This document shows, piece by piece, positions 27,788 to 37,511 of a DNA stretch of 64,000 bases. Where the stretch lies: positions 14,518-78,517 of the forward strand of contig JAWLAT010000024.1 of assembly GCA_041395325.1 (NCBI GenBank), given 5' to 3'. Each line of letters begins with the position of its first letter. Position 1 is the stretch's first letter. The notes below the pieces were generated by a model, which saw only the letters and a list, made by a program, of their open reading frames with translations, did not search any database and had not been told where the DNA came from. This DNA is from JAWLAT01 sp041395325 (lineage in GTDB: Bacteria > Pseudomonadota > Gammaproteobacteria > Xanthomonadales > SZUA-5). The position numbers and the translations under genes were made by a program.

Positions 27788-27947
27788 CGTCGTAACACTG
27801 GTCAGTCGAAAACAGGCGCCTGGATGATGGCCGGCTGGGGAGGTCCAGGCTCAGGCGCCATTGTTCGGCATTTGACCGCAGACCCAGGTGAAGCCCCGCA
27901 GGGGGAGGACGGTGGCTTCACCCGGGTCGGGCGGTGCGCATGCCTGG

Positions 27948-28118
27948 CTAGATGCTGGGTCGTCGCAGGCCGCCGGTGATCAGCGACGCGATGAACAGCA
28001 CCAGGAACACGAAGAACAGGATCTTGGCGATACCGGTGGCGGCGCCCGCCAGTCCACCGAAGCCCAGCGCCGCAGCAATCAGCGCGATCACCAGAAAAGT
28101 CAGTGCCCAACTCAACAT
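27948..28118 (-). CDS. DUF1328 (YtjA-like) small membrane protein
   Basis: The 56-residue protein starts MLSWALTFLVIALIAAALGFGGLAGAA and has two membrane helices separated by a short turn, with the family's GFGGxAGxAxxIAKxLF pattern. GGAGA precedes the ATG at 28118; the upstream in-frame start at 28205 lacks support and would include the sigma-54 promoter. Function is unknown; relatives are stress-associated. Confidence 0.88.
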   Translation of the reverse strand: MLSWALTFLVIALIAAALGFGGLAGAATGIAKILFFVFLVLFIASLITGGLRRPSI

Positions 28119-28165
28119 GATGGTTTCTCCAAAATGGCCCGACCGTTGTTGGTCGGAGTCACTGC

Positions 28166-28182
28166 AGCACAGCGCGTGCCAA
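28166..28182 (-). promoter_or_regulatory. Putative sigma-54 promoter of the DUF1328 gene (P10)
   Basis: The minus strand reads TTGGCACGCGCTGTGCT: a perfect -24 half, correct spacing and GTGCT at -12. The expected start is about 37 nt before the ATG at 28118. Confidence 0.7.
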
Positions 28183-28199
28183 CTTCTGGAGTCCTTATC

Positions 28200-28212
28200 T
28201 ATCAATGAGTTG
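28200..28212 (+). promoter_or_regulatory. IHF consensus site upstream of P10
   Basis: TATCAATGAGTTG fully matches WATCAANNNNTTR. It is 18 bp upstream of the P10 -24 element. Confidence 0.5.
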
Positions 28213-28233
28213 CGGAATTCCCCTCGCCGAGCC

Positions 28234-28246
28234 TTGCAGGCTGCAA
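28234..28246. promoter_or_regulatory. Candidate upstream activator site for P10
   Basis: TTGCAGGCTGCAA is a perfect TGCA-N3-TGCA palindrome inside a longer GCCTTGCA / TGCAAGGC inverted repeat (28231-28249). No T tract follows on either strand, so a terminator for the activator gene is less likely. It is about 50 bp upstream of P10. Confidence 0.45.
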
Positions 28247-28289
28247 GGCGACCATCGGGCAGCTTGCCCGTTCCTCAGGCGCCACTGGA

Positions 28290-29657
28290 TCAATCCGTGT
28301 CCAGCCCCAACGCCTTGCGCTTGCGATACAGCGTGGAGGGATCGATATCGAGGATTTTCGCCGCCTGGTCCAACGTCTCGGCACGACCCAGCACCGCCTG
28401 GATGTGCAGGCGTTCCAGGTCGGCCAGCGTGATGTCGGTGCCGACCAGCGCGGTGGTCTGCCCCTGCCCGCCTGACGGCTGCGCCTGCAGCCCCAGCAAC
28501 AGCGGCTCGATCACCTCGCCCTCGCTGAGGATCACGGCGCGCTCGACCACGTTCTGCAGTTCGCGCACATTGCCGGGCCAGCGATGCAACAGCAGCGCCT
28601 GCCGCGCTTCCTCACTGAAGCGGCGCGCCGGACGGGCATAGTTGCCGGCGAAGCGATCGAGGAAGCGCTCGGCCAGATCGATGATGTCCTGGCCACGCTC
28701 GCGCAGCGGTGGCAGTGTCAGCGTGATCACATTGAGGCGGTAGAGCAGGTCCTCGCGAAAACGCTGCTCGCTGACCATCTGGGTCAGGTCGCGATTGGTG
28801 GCCGAGACGATCCGCACATCGGCATGTCGGGTCTTCGGATCACCGAGGCGCTCGTAGACCTTGTCCTGGATGAAGCGCAGCAGCTTGGCCTGCAGGCCGA
28901 TCGGGAAATCACCGATCTCATCCAGGAACAGGGTGCCGCCATCGGCCTCCGAGACACGGCCGGGACTGGCATTGGTCGCGCCGGTATAGGCGCCCTTGGT
29001 GTGGCCAAAGAGTTCGCTCTCCAGCAGTTCGGCACTCAGCGACGGGCAGTTGATCGTCACCAGTTCGGATTCCTGCCGCTTGCTGCAGGCGTGGATGTGC
29101 TGGGCCAGCACGCCCTTGCCGGTGCCGCTCTCACCCAGGATCAGCACATTGGCGTCGGTATCGGCCACCCGCCGGGCCAGATCGAAGATCTGCTGGGTGC
29201 CGGCATGGGTGCTGCTGAGTTGGCTGGGCGGTGAGGGATGCTCGCGCTCCAGCGCTTCGATGCGCTGACTGAGGCGACCGGCTTCCAGTTGCCGCGCCAC
29301 CGCCACGCTGAGCTGCTCCGGTGAACAGGGCTTGACCAGATAGTCGTCGGCGCCGGCGCGCAACGCCTCCAGCGCGGCGTCCACATCGGCATGCGCGGTG
29401 ATCATGATGACCCGCATCCACGGCGCCAGCTGCTTCAGCTTCGGTAGCGTCTCCACACCGCAATCGCGGCCGATATGACGATCCAGCAGACACAGGTCGT
29501 AGCGCTCGCTGCTGGCTTCCAGGAGACCTTCCTCGACGCTGGTGAAACCCGCATAGCGGTGGCCGTCGGCCAGCAGGCAGAGTTCGAAGTTCTCCAGGAT
29601 CTCCGCTTCGTCGTCGATGGCCAGGATCCGGCCACGCGGCATGGGGTTCAGGCTCAT
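28290..29657 (-). CDS. algB: AlgB-like sigma-54-dependent response regulator
   Basis: The 455-residue NtrC-family activator has a receiver domain with Asp59 (LCLLDRHIG) and Lys109 in LVKPCSPEQL. The AAA+ domain has Walker A GESGTGKG (175-182), the sigma-54 contact loop GAYTGA (222-227; Tyr for the usual Phe), Walker B GGTLFLDEIGDF and the PWP-like WPGNVREL. The Fis-type HTH ends LDIDPSTLYRKRKALGL. Sequence and ending closely resemble P. aeruginosa AlgB, which works with the kinases KinB or BphP. No KinB gene is adjacent here. Its position directly upstream of P10 makes it the probable activator of the sigma-54 promoters in this window. Confidence 0.9.
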   Translation of the reverse strand: MSLNPMPRGRILAIDDEAEILENFELCLLADGHRYAGFTSVEEGLLEASSERYDLCLLDRHIGRDCGVETLPKLKQLAPWMRVIMITAHADVDAALEALRAGADDYLVKPCSPEQLSVAVARQLEAGRLSQRIEALEREHPSPPSQLSSTHAGTQQIFDLARRVADTDANVLILGESGTGKGVLAQHIHACSKRQESELVTINCPSLSAELLESELFGHTKGAYTGATNASPGRVSEADGGTLFLDEIGDFPIGLQAKLLRFIQDKVYERLGDPKTRHADVRIVSATNRDLTQMVSEQRFREDLLYRLNVITLTLPPLRERGQDIIDLAERFLDRFAGNYARPARRFSEEARQALLLHRWPGNVRELQNVVERAVILSEGEVIEPLLLGLQAQPSGGQGQTTALVGTDITLADLERLHIQAVLGRAETLDQAAKILDIDPSTLYRKRKALGLDTD

Positions 29658-29768
29658 CGAGTCGGTCCTCGCCAGGGGGCGCCCATTCTACGCACGCCGC
29701 CGACTGCTGCAGCAGTCACTGCAACTGTCCCTTGGTCGGTCCCACAGGCGTAGTCTGAGTCGTTGCAA

Positions 29769-29790
29769 GGCCACCGTTCCGAAGGTGGCC
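29769..29790. repeat. Short inverted repeat before the subtilase gene
   Basis: GGCCACC (29769-29775) and GGTGGCC (29784-29790) flank 8 nt, 20 bp upstream of the start codon. It may affect mRNA 5' structure; the role is not known. Confidence 0.4.
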
Positions 29791-29809
29791 ACCGACCGGG
29801 GGAATGGCG

Positions 29810-32800
29810 ATGAATGAGGGGATCAAGGTCGCACTGGCGCTGCTGTCGCTGCTGCTGGCACTGACGGCTCAGGCGGCACCGGACCGGCTGCAGGCACTGC
29901 CTTGGCAAGAACTGCAGGCACAGCCGGACCGGACCTGTCAGCCCGACAGCCACTGCTCGGCCAAGGGGGGCGTCCAGTTCACCCTGCCCGGCGGCAGCTA
30001 TCTGCCGATCTTTGCCGACATGCCCTCCAATGTGGCCGGCGCCCAGGTGCAGGTGCTCAGCGACAACGATGGCGTCGATCTGATGGTCAGGCAGGGCTCA
30101 CCGCACACGGCCGGCAGTCTGGAAGGGCTGGTGTCGCAGTCAGCCTACGTTGTGTCCACACCTGGCGGCAATGAGCAATTCGCCTTCGATCGTGATTCCG
30201 AGGTGCCACTGACCCCCGGCCGCTGGTGGATGACTGCCGTCAATGCCAGCGCCAGCACGGCCACGATCACCGTCAACATCGTGTTCAGCACCTCCGGTGC
30301 GGCCTTTCCGCTGGAAGTCGGTGAGTCCGGCACCTGGTACGAACCGGCGCGAACCTATCAGGGCTTCTTCTTTGAGGTGCTCGACGCCCAGACCGCCCTG
30401 GCAATGTGGTTCACCTACCAGCCCGATGGTCAGCAGGCCTTCCTGATCGGCACCGGTCCCATCGACGGCGACCGCGTCACCATCACCGATCTGGTCCGCA
30501 CCCGCGGTGGTGTCTTCGGCCAGGGTTTCGATGCCAACGCGGTCGTCCGCGAGGACTGGGGTGATCTGGTCTTCATCTTCGACAGTTGTGGCTCCGGCTA
30601 CGGCGCCTATCTGCCCTCGGCCATGGCCGCCGCGGCGGGTTGGCAGGCCGATCAGCTGAATCTGCAGCGCCTGACCAGCATCGATGCCCTGCCCTGTCAG
30701 GCCCCGGCGGCGAAAGCGCTGTCGGGCGGCATCAGCGGGGCCTGGTACCCGGCCAGCCGCTCCGGCGAAGGCTGGCTGGTGCAGGCACTCAGTCCCGATC
30801 TGGCCTTCGTCTACTGGTTCTCCTACACGCCTGATGGCCGTCAGGCCTGGTTCGGCAGCACCGGCCCGATCATCGACAACACGATCCTGATCGATCAGGC
30901 ACTGCAGCCCACGGGCGGCCTGTTCGGCCCGGACTACAACCCCAGCACGGTCACCCTCAATCCCTGGGGCGCCTTCGCGCTGACCTTCACCGACTGCGGC
31001 AGCGCCGTTGCCCGGGCGGTCGGCCCGCCGACCTACGGCGAATACGTGCAGACCGATCTGATTCGCCTGACCACGATCGGTGGCACCGATGGCTGCGGTT
31101 TCAGCGCCAATGCCTTCGCCGCCAGCGGCAGCGTGATCGCACCACCGGGTCACTATGTCGATGGTGACGTGAACAACGTCGACGTGCCCAATGTCGACAA
31201 TGATTCACCCGCCCAATCGCAGGCGGTCGGCAATCCGGCCCTGATCAGCGGCTATGTCACCCAGGCTGCCACCGGCAATGCCGGCGACCGTTTCGCCACC
31301 AGCGACGATCCGCTGGACGCCTACCGAATGACCATCACGGCCGGCCAGGTGCTGCAACTGCAGATCGCCGACTGGGATGCGCAGACCCCGGCAGCCAATG
31401 ACCTGGACCTGCTGGTCTTCGACGTCGCCGATGCGTCCACGGTGTTGTTCGCCTCCCGCAGCACCGCGGCCAGTGAGTTCATCACCATTCCCGCCACTGG
31501 CGAGTATCACGTCGTGGTGCTGGCCTTCGCCGGGCGCTCCAACTACACGCTGTCGATCGCCAGCGGCACACCGATCAGCAGTGCCCTGTCACTGACAGAC
31601 GAGGTGGTCGCCGACGAGATCATCGTGCGCTTTGACGATGGCCCCAATGGCAAGGCGCCGCGCCGCTCGGCCAAGCAATGGGCCGACGCGCTCGGCCTGG
31701 AGTCCAAACAGGGCGTAGCGGGAGAAGCGATGCTGTTCCGCTTGAGCGACGATGCCAAGACGCGCGAGCAGAGCCTGCGCGGTCTGGGCGTCAGCAAGGC
31801 TGGCCGGCAGGCACTGCTGCCCGGCGGCTTCGGTGTGGCGGCCGAGCAGCGCGCGCGCTGGCAGGCGATCGAAGCGATCAAGGCGCTGCAGGGACGCGCG
31901 GATGTGCGCTACGCCGAAGCCAATGGCATTGCCCATCCAGCGGCAGTCCCCAACGATCCCGGCTATCCGCTGCAATGGCACTACCCGCAGATCAATTTGC
32001 CGGCAGCGTGGGATGTCACCACCGGCAGCAACAACGTCGTGGTGGCGGTCATCGACACGGGTGTCTCGCCGCACACCGACATGGCCGGCAAGATCCGCAC
32101 CGACCTCGGCGCCGACCTGATCGGCAACGCGCTCAACGCCTGCGACGGTGACGGGCCGGATTTCGACGCCACCGATCCCGGCGACGGTCAGGGTTGCGGC
32201 GGACAGGGCAGCAGTTCCTTCCACGGCACCCATGTGGCCGGCACCGTGGCGGCGGCCACCAACAATGGCGTGGGTGTGTCTGGCGTCTCCTGGGGCAGCA
32301 GCATCATGCCGGTGCGGGTGCTGGGCCGCGAGGGTGGCACAACCTTCGACATTGCCAACGGCATTCGCTGGGCTGGCGGCGGCGGCGCCCTCGGCGCAGC
32401 GCCGCCGCGTGGCGCCGACGTGCTGAATCTGTCCATCCAGGGTCAGAGCGAATGCCCACAGGTCTATCTGGATGCGATCAGCGATGCCCGAGGGCGTGGC
32501 AGCGTGATCGTTGCGGCGGCCGGCAACTTCAACTCGACCCTGCCCTTCACGCCAGGCAATTGCCCGGGGATCATCAATGTGGCGGCGCTGGATCGCGGCA
32601 ATCAGCCAGCCAGCTACAGCAATTGCAGCCCGACGATCGCGGTCGGTGCGCCGGGCGGAGAAACCAGTCCGGAAGTACCGGGATCAACGCTGTTCCCACC
32701 GCAGAACGGCAATGCCTGCAAAGCCTTCAGTGGCGGTTTCGCGCGCCCCGAAGATGGCGTGCTCAGCACGCTGGGCCCGGGACTGGTGGAACCGGAGCAG

Positions 32801-33703
32801 TACGCCTACTACAACGGCACTTCGATGGCGGCTCCGCACATGGCCGGCGTGGTCGCGCTGATGAAGTCGGTCCATCCGGGATTGACGCCCGACCAGGTCG
32901 ACAGTCTGCTCGCCTCCGGTCGGATCACCCAGGACGTGGCCGGCAACGGCGCCACCACGCGTGACCCCTTCACCGGCTATGGCCTGATCGATGCCTTCCG
33001 CGCCGTCAGTGAGGCCCGCCTGCTGGCCGGTGGGGGCGGTACGCCGCCAGCATTGCTGCTGCAGCCGGGCAATCTGGTCTTCGGCGAGACCACCAGCCAG
33101 CTGGCCTTCCGCATCGAGGCGGCCGGCACCGGCCCGCTGGTCGTCACCGGCATCAGCAGCTCGGTGCCGTGGCTGGGCGTGTCCGGCGGCGGCGCCAATG
33201 GCCTGGGCGACTATGTGGCGAGTGTCGATCGCAATGGCCTGCCGGCTGGCGATTACAACGGTCAGTTGCGCGTCGACAGCAATGTGGCGGGCAGTGCGAC
33301 GATCGCCGTGATTCTGCGCGTCGGTGCGCCACCGGCGGTCAACTCCGGCGCGGTGGGTCAGATCTATGTGGCACTGGTCGATCCCATCACCGGGTTGCCA
33401 CTGCGCTTCGCCGCCGCCAGCGGCGGTGCCGGCGAGCAGCCGTATGTCTTCGACAACCTGCGCGCTGGTCGCTATGCCATCGTCGCCGGCACCGACAATG
33501 ACAACGACGGCGCCATCTGCGATCCGGGCGAAGCCTGCGGCCTGTTCCCCGATTTCAACAGCTTCGACGCCTTCGACCTGTCGCCAGGCGACAGCTTGCC
33601 GGCCTTCCTGGTCCCTGCCGACAGCAACGGCATCGGCGCGGGTGGCAGCTCGGCTAGCCTGCAGACGCCACGGCAGCTGCGCGAAGTGCGCCGCGCTCGC
33701 TGA
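29810..33703 (+). CDS. Large secreted S8 (subtilisin-like) serine peptidase
   Basis: The 1297-residue protein has a signal peptide (MNEGIKVALALLSLLLALTAQAA). Two tandem modules of about 115 residues follow (~173-285 and ~310-425), each opening G.WY.P.R and containing W(F)(T/S)Y.PDG. A PPC-like beta domain comes next (~480-590), then a propeptide-like stretch with RFDDG. The S8 catalytic domain has Asp749 (VIDTGV), His805 (HGTHVAG) and Ser1005 (NGTSMAAPHMAG). The C-terminus (~1060-1297) is beta-rich with a DNDNDGAICDPGEAC calcium-type loop. GGGGGA six bases before the ATG at 29810 favours this start over 29804. Confidence 0.92.
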   Translation: MNEGIKVALALLSLLLALTAQAAPDRLQALPWQELQAQPDRTCQPDSHCSAKGGVQFTLPGGSYLPIFADMPSNVAGAQVQVLSDNDGVDLMVRQGSPHTAGSLEGLVSQSAYVVSTPGGNEQFAFDRDSEVPLTPGRWWMTAVNASASTATITVNIVFSTSGAAFPLEVGESGTWYEPARTYQGFFFEVLDAQTALAMWFTYQPDGQQAFLIGTGPIDGDRVTITDLVRTRGGVFGQGFDANAVVREDWGDLVFIFDSCGSGYGAYLPSAMAAAAGWQADQLNLQRLTSIDALPCQAPAAKALSGGISGAWYPASRSGEGWLVQALSPDLAFVYWFSYTPDGRQAWFGSTGPIIDNTILIDQALQPTGGLFGPDYNPSTVTLNPWGAFALTFTDCGSAVARAVGPPTYGEYVQTDLIRLTTIGGTDGCGFSANAFAASGSVIAPPGHYVDGDVNNVDVPNVDNDSPAQSQAVGNPALISGYVTQAATGNAGDRFATSDDPLDAYRMTITAGQVLQLQIADWDAQTPAANDLDLLVFDVADASTVLFASRSTAASEFITIPATGEYHVVVLAFAGRSNYTLSIASGTPISSALSLTDEVVADEIIVRFDDGPNGKAPRRSAKQWADALGLESKQGVAGEAMLFRLSDDAKTREQSLRGLGVSKAGRQALLPGGFGVAAEQRARWQAIEAIKALQGRADVRYAEANGIAHPAAVPNDPGYPLQWHYPQINLPAAWDVTTGSNNVVVAVIDTGVSPHTDMAGKIRTDLGADLIGNALNACDGDGPDFDATDPGDGQGCGGQGSSSFHGTHVAGTVAAATNNGVGVSGVSWGSSIMPVRVLGREGGTTFDIANGIRWAGGGGALGAAPPRGADVLNLSIQGQSECPQVYLDAISDARGRGSVIVAAAGNFNSTLPFTPGNCPGIINVAALDRGNQPASYSNCSPTIAVGAPGGETSPEVPGSTLFPPQNGNACKAFSGGFARPEDGVLSTLGPGLVEPEQYAYYNGTSMAAPHMAGVVALMKSVHPGLTPDQVDSLLASGRITQDVAGNGATTRDPFTGYGLIDAFRAVSEARLLAGGGGTPPALLLQPGNLVFGETTSQLAFRIEAAGTGPLVVTGISSSVPWLGVSGGGANGLGDYVASVDRNGLPAGDYNGQLRVDSNVAGSATIAVILRVGAPPAVNSGAVGQIYVALVDPITGLPLRFAAASGGAGEQPYVFDNLRAGRYAIVAGTDNDNDGAICDPGEACGLFPDFNSFDAFDLSPGDSLPAFLVPADSNGIGAGGSSASLQTPRQLREVRRAR

Positions 33704-33722
33704 GTCAGCCGCGCGTCTACGA

Positions 33723-33754
33723 GGCGACCTGGCGGGTCAAAACGCCAGGTCGCC
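33723..33754. terminator. Hairpin between converging genes
   Basis: GGCGACCTGGCG (33723-33734) pairs perfectly with CGCCAGGTCGCC (33743-33754) around 8 nt. It overlaps the last codons of the lipoprotein gene. No U tract follows on either strand, so function as a terminator is only probable. Confidence 0.5.
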
Positions 33755-34183
33755 GTCCCAACTGGCTTCGATCAGCTGCCAGCGACCGCCGTCGACCCGC
33801 CAGCGGGTCTGCAGGTCGAGGGTGCGGCCCTGCTCGGGCAGCAAGCCCCCACTGCCGCCGGTGAGCAGCAGCTTCAGATCGGCGCTGGCATGCACACCGC
33901 GCATTTCGATGCGTGTATCCAGACGGGTCACGCCGATCTCGCGAAAGCGTCGGGTGGCCGCCAGCAGCAGCATGCGTAGCTGTTGGCGGTCGTAGCGGTC
34001 CTGTTGACCGCTGAAGTCATCGGCGACGGCGTCCATCAGTTCGGCCACGCGGCCTTGTTCGCCGTCGCTTTGCAGCTGGTCAATCCGGGCCCGCAGTGCG
34101 GCCTCGTCGGGATCAGCACTGCATCCGGCCAGCCCCACCAGCACGCCGATTGCCACCATCCATTGCCTGCGTTGCATGGTCAT
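33737..34183 (-). CDS. Putative lipoprotein, NTF2-like fold suspected
   Basis: The 148-residue protein has a lipobox LAGC at about residue 21. A helical segment (RIDQLQSDGEQGRVAELMDAVADDFSG) and beta-rich C-terminus (RTLDLQTRWRVDGGRWQLIEASW) suggest a cystatin/NTF2-like fold. No known family is recognised with confidence. It converges on the subtilase gene and is divergent from fadD. Confidence 0.7.
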   Translation of the reverse strand: MTMQRRQWMVAIGVLVGLAGCSADPDEAALRARIDQLQSDGEQGRVAELMDAVADDFSGQQDRYDRQQLRMLLLAATRRFREIGVTRLDTRIEMRGVHASADLKLLLTGGSGGLLPEQGRTLDLQTRWRVDGGRWQLIEASWDGDLAF

Positions 34184-34339
34184 CTTCAGTGCTCACGTCC
34201 GCCGCGGCCGATGGTAACGCTGTCATCAAGCAAGCTTGCGTACTTGCCGCTGCAACCCCTTGCCGCGGCAGCAATTGTGGTTATGCTCCGGGGCGAGGAT
34301 CGCGGGCCGGATGCCTGCGCCACAGTTGAAGGGGACTTC

Positions 34340-36016
34340 ATGAGCAGCAATGCCGAGCGCATCTGGCTGGCCAGCTATCCGGCGGGCACGCCAGCGGAAA
34401 TCGATACCGACAGCCAGCCGTCGGTAGTCTCGATGTTCGAACAGGCCTGCCGCGACTACCGCGATCGACCGGCCTTCCACAGCATGGGCAAGTCGATCAC
34501 CTATGGCGACCTGGATCGCCTGAGTCTGCAGTTCGCGGTGGCCCTGCGTGGCCGTCTGGGTCTGGCCAAGGGCGATCGCGTGGCCCTGATGATGCCGAAC
34601 ATCCTGCAGTATCCGATCTCGCTGTTCGGTGTGCTGCGGGCTGGCCTGGTGGTGGTCAACACCAACCCGATGTACACCCCGCGTGAGCTCAAGCATCAGC
34701 TCAACGATTCCGGTGCCAAGGCCATCGTCGTGCTGGAGAACTTCGCCAGCGTGCTGCAGGAAGTGCGCGATCAGACGAAGCTGGAACACGTCATCGTTAC
34801 CGGCGTCGGCGACCAACTCGGCTTCCCCAAGTCGCTGCTGGTCAACTTCGCGCTGAAGGTGGTGAAGAAGGCGGTGCCCGCCTATCACCTGCCCGGCTCG
34901 CTGAAATTCAACGCGGTGCTGTCCAGCGGCGACGGCGGCACGCTGCCGCCCACCGAAGTGGGTCCGGAGGATCTGGCTTTCCTGCAATACACCGGTGGCA
35001 CCACCGGCGTATCCAAGGGCGCGATGCTGACCCACCGCAACATGGTCGCCAACATGCTGCAGGTGTCGACCTTCTTCGGGCCCAAGGTGGAGGACGGCCG
35101 CGAGGTCATCATCACGGCGCTGCCGCTCTATCACATCTTCGCGCTGACCTGTAATTGCCTGGTCTTCATGAACGTCGGCGGTCTCAACGTGCTGATCGCC
35201 AATCCGCGCGACATGGCCGGCTTCGTCAAGGAGATGGGCAAGCATCCCTTCACGATCATCACCGGGGTCAACACGCTGTTCAACGGCCTGCTCAACACGC
35301 CCGGATTCGAACAGCTGGACTTCTCCCGTCTGAAGCTTTCGATGGGCGGGGGCATGGCGGTGCAGCGGGCCGTGGCCGAGCGTTGGCAACAAGTCACCCA
35401 TTGCGCGCTGTTCGAAGGCTACGGCATGACCGAAAGCTCACCGGTGGCCACGATGAATCGTCCCGACATGACCGAGTACACGGGCTCGATCGGCATGCCG
35501 GCGCCGTCGACCGAGCTGTCGATCCAGGACGATGATGGCCAGCTGTTGCCGCAGGGCGAAGTGGGCGAGATCTGCATCCGTGGCCCGCAGGTGATGCGCG
35601 GCTACTGGCAGCGGCCGGAAGAAACCGCCAAGGTGATCACCGCCGACGGCTGGCTGCGCACCGGCGATATGGGTCGGATGGACGAAAAGGGCTATTTCTA
35701 TATCGTCGATCGCAAGAAGGACATGATTCTGGTGTCCGGCTTCAACGTCTATCCGAACGAGATCGAGGACGTGGTGGCAACGATGCCCGGCGTGCTGGAA
35801 GTGGCCGCCGTGGGCGTGCCGGACGAGAAGAGCGGCGAAGCCGTCAAGATCGTCATCGTCAAGAAGGACGACAGTCTGACCGCCGACAAGGTCAAGGCCT
35901 TCTGCAAGGAGCAGCTGACCGGCTACAAGCAGCCGCGCTACATCGAATTCCGCAGCGAGTTGCCGAAAACCAACGTCGGCAAGATTCTGCGGCGCGAGCT
36001 GCGCGACAAGGCCTGA
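34340..36016 (+). CDS. fadD: Long-chain fatty acid-CoA ligase (FadD-like)
   Basis: The 558-residue adenylate-forming enzyme matches the usual ~560. It has the AMP-binding P-loop YTGGTTGVSKGAML near residue 215, a GYGMTESSP motif near 360, TGDMGRMDEKGYFYIVDRKKDMILVSGFNVYP near 440-475 and the catalytic Lys in TNVGKILRREL near the end. It activates fatty acids with ATP and CoA for beta-oxidation or phospholipid synthesis. GAAGGGGA precedes the ATG at 34340; the frame is open far upstream without homology. The M20 peptidase gene follows after 19 bp. Confidence 0.93.
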   Translation: MSSNAERIWLASYPAGTPAEIDTDSQPSVVSMFEQACRDYRDRPAFHSMGKSITYGDLDRLSLQFAVALRGRLGLAKGDRVALMMPNILQYPISLFGVLRAGLVVVNTNPMYTPRELKHQLNDSGAKAIVVLENFASVLQEVRDQTKLEHVIVTGVGDQLGFPKSLLVNFALKVVKKAVPAYHLPGSLKFNAVLSSGDGGTLPPTEVGPEDLAFLQYTGGTTGVSKGAMLTHRNMVANMLQVSTFFGPKVEDGREVIITALPLYHIFALTCNCLVFMNVGGLNVLIANPRDMAGFVKEMGKHPFTIITGVNTLFNGLLNTPGFEQLDFSRLKLSMGGGMAVQRAVAERWQQVTHCALFEGYGMTESSPVATMNRPDMTEYTGSIGMPAPSTELSIQDDDGQLLPQGEVGEICIRGPQVMRGYWQRPEETAKVITADGWLRTGDMGRMDEKGYFYIVDRKKDMILVSGFNVYPNEIEDVVATMPGVLEVAAVGVPDEKSGEAVKIVIVKKDDSLTADKVKAFCKEQLTGYKQPRYIEFRSELPKTNVGKILRRELRDKA

Positions 36017-36035
36017 GCCAAGGGAAACCGCGCCG

Positions 36036-37502
36036 ATGAAGCGCTTCGTCGGCGTTGCCGGACTGGGCCTGCTGCTGTTGCTGGCCGTGCTGTTGTGGCG
36101 CGGTGCCACCTATGGGCCCGGAGGCGAACAGCTCCAGCCATTGCCCACACCGCCACCGCTGGATAGCGCTCGGGCGGCCGAGTCACTGGCTCAGGCAATC
36201 GCCTTCCGGACGATCTCCATGGGTGCCGACCAGCCGCCCCCACGCGACGCCCTGCTGGCGCTGCAGGACTGGCTGACACAGCGCTATCCGCAGGTACATC
36301 AAGCAATGCAGCTGGAGCGGGTGGCCGAGCTCACGCTGCTCTACCGCTGGCCCGGCCGCGAGCCTGAGCTGCCGCCGCTGCTGTTGATGGCGCATCAGGA
36401 CGTCGTGCCCATCAATCCCGCCACTGCCAGTGACTGGACCCATCCCGCCTTCGCCGGAACCGTCGCCGACGGCCGGATCTGGGGCCGCGGTGCGCTGGAC
36501 GACAAGGGCTCGCTGGTGGCCATCATGGAGGCCTGCGAAAGTCTGCTCGGTGCCGGATTCCAGCCGCGCAGCGATGTCTGGCTGCTGCTGGGTCACGACG
36601 AGGAGATCGGCGGCACCGGCGTGCAGGCCGCAGTGGCCTGGCTCGGTGACCGTCAGGTCCGGCCGAGGCTGGTGCTCGACGAAGGCTTCATGGTGCTGGC
36701 CGATTTTCCGCTGACCGGGCGGCCGGCAGCGATCATCGGCATCGCCGAGAAGGGCTATCTGACCCTGCAACTGACCGCACCGGCGGCTGGCGGTCATTCC
36801 TCGATGCCACCGCGCGAGTCGGGCGCGGTGCGGCTGGCCCGCGCCATCGTGGCGCTGGAGGAGAATCAGCTGCCCGGCTCCCTCGACGATGCGCCGGTGG
36901 CGCAGATGCTGGCCGGCGTGGCCAGCGATCTGTCCTTCACTCAACGTGTGTTGCTGGCCAATCGCTGGCTGTTCGGGTCGCTGATCGAGAAGAAGCTCTC
37001 GGCGCAGCCCGGTGGCAACGCGATGCTGCGCACCACCACCGCGCCGACCATGCTCAGTGGCTCGGTCAAGGACAATGTGTTGCCACAGGCGGCCACCGCG
37101 ATGGTCAATTTCCGGCTGCATCCGCGCGACAGCAGCGAGTCGGTGATCGCGCATGTGCAACGGCTGGTCGAAGCCTTTGGCGTCGAGGTGGCGATTGCCC
37201 CGGGCAACCTGGCCAGTGAGGCCTCGCCGCTGTCGCCCACGGACACACCGGCCTGGCGCACGCTGCAGGCGCTGGCGCACTGGACCGGCGACGGCGCACC
37301 CATCGCGCCGGGTCTGGTGGTGGGCGCCACCGACGCCCGCCATTTCCGCGAGCTGACCAATGCCAGCTATCGCTTCCTGCCGATGATCGCCAGCCCGGCC
37401 GAGATCGCCGGCTTTCACGGCACCGACGAGCACCTCAGCGTGGCCAACATGGGTCGCATGGTCGAAGGCTATGCGCGCCTGATCATGGCCTTCGACGACT
37501 GA
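36036..37502 (+). CDS. M20 family metallopeptidase, membrane-anchored or exported
   Basis: The 488-residue protein has an N-terminal hydrophobic helix (LGLLLLLAVLLWRGA). The di-zinc motifs are intact: MAHQDVVPI (His, Asp), a GRGALDDKG, HDEEIGGTG and a C-terminal FHGTDEHLSV. Size and layout fit the carboxypeptidase CPS1-like M20 group. Substrates are short peptides or N-acyl amino acids by family analogy. It lies 19 bp after fadD and 9 bp before the next gene. Confidence 0.88.
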   Translation: MKRFVGVAGLGLLLLLAVLLWRGATYGPGGEQLQPLPTPPPLDSARAAESLAQAIAFRTISMGADQPPPRDALLALQDWLTQRYPQVHQAMQLERVAELTLLYRWPGREPELPPLLLMAHQDVVPINPATASDWTHPAFAGTVADGRIWGRGALDDKGSLVAIMEACESLLGAGFQPRSDVWLLLGHDEEIGGTGVQAAVAWLGDRQVRPRLVLDEGFMVLADFPLTGRPAAIIGIAEKGYLTLQLTAPAAGGHSSMPPRESGAVRLARAIVALEENQLPGSLDDAPVAQMLAGVASDLSFTQRVLLANRWLFGSLIEKKLSAQPGGNAMLRTTTAPTMLSGSVKDNVLPQAATAMVNFRLHPRDSSESVIAHVQRLVEAFGVEVAIAPGNLASEASPLSPTDTPAWRTLQALAHWTGDGAPIAPGLVVGATDARHFRELTNASYRFLPMIASPAEIAGFHGTDEHLSVANMGRMVEGYARLIMAFDD

Positions 37503-37511
37503 GCCCAGCGG

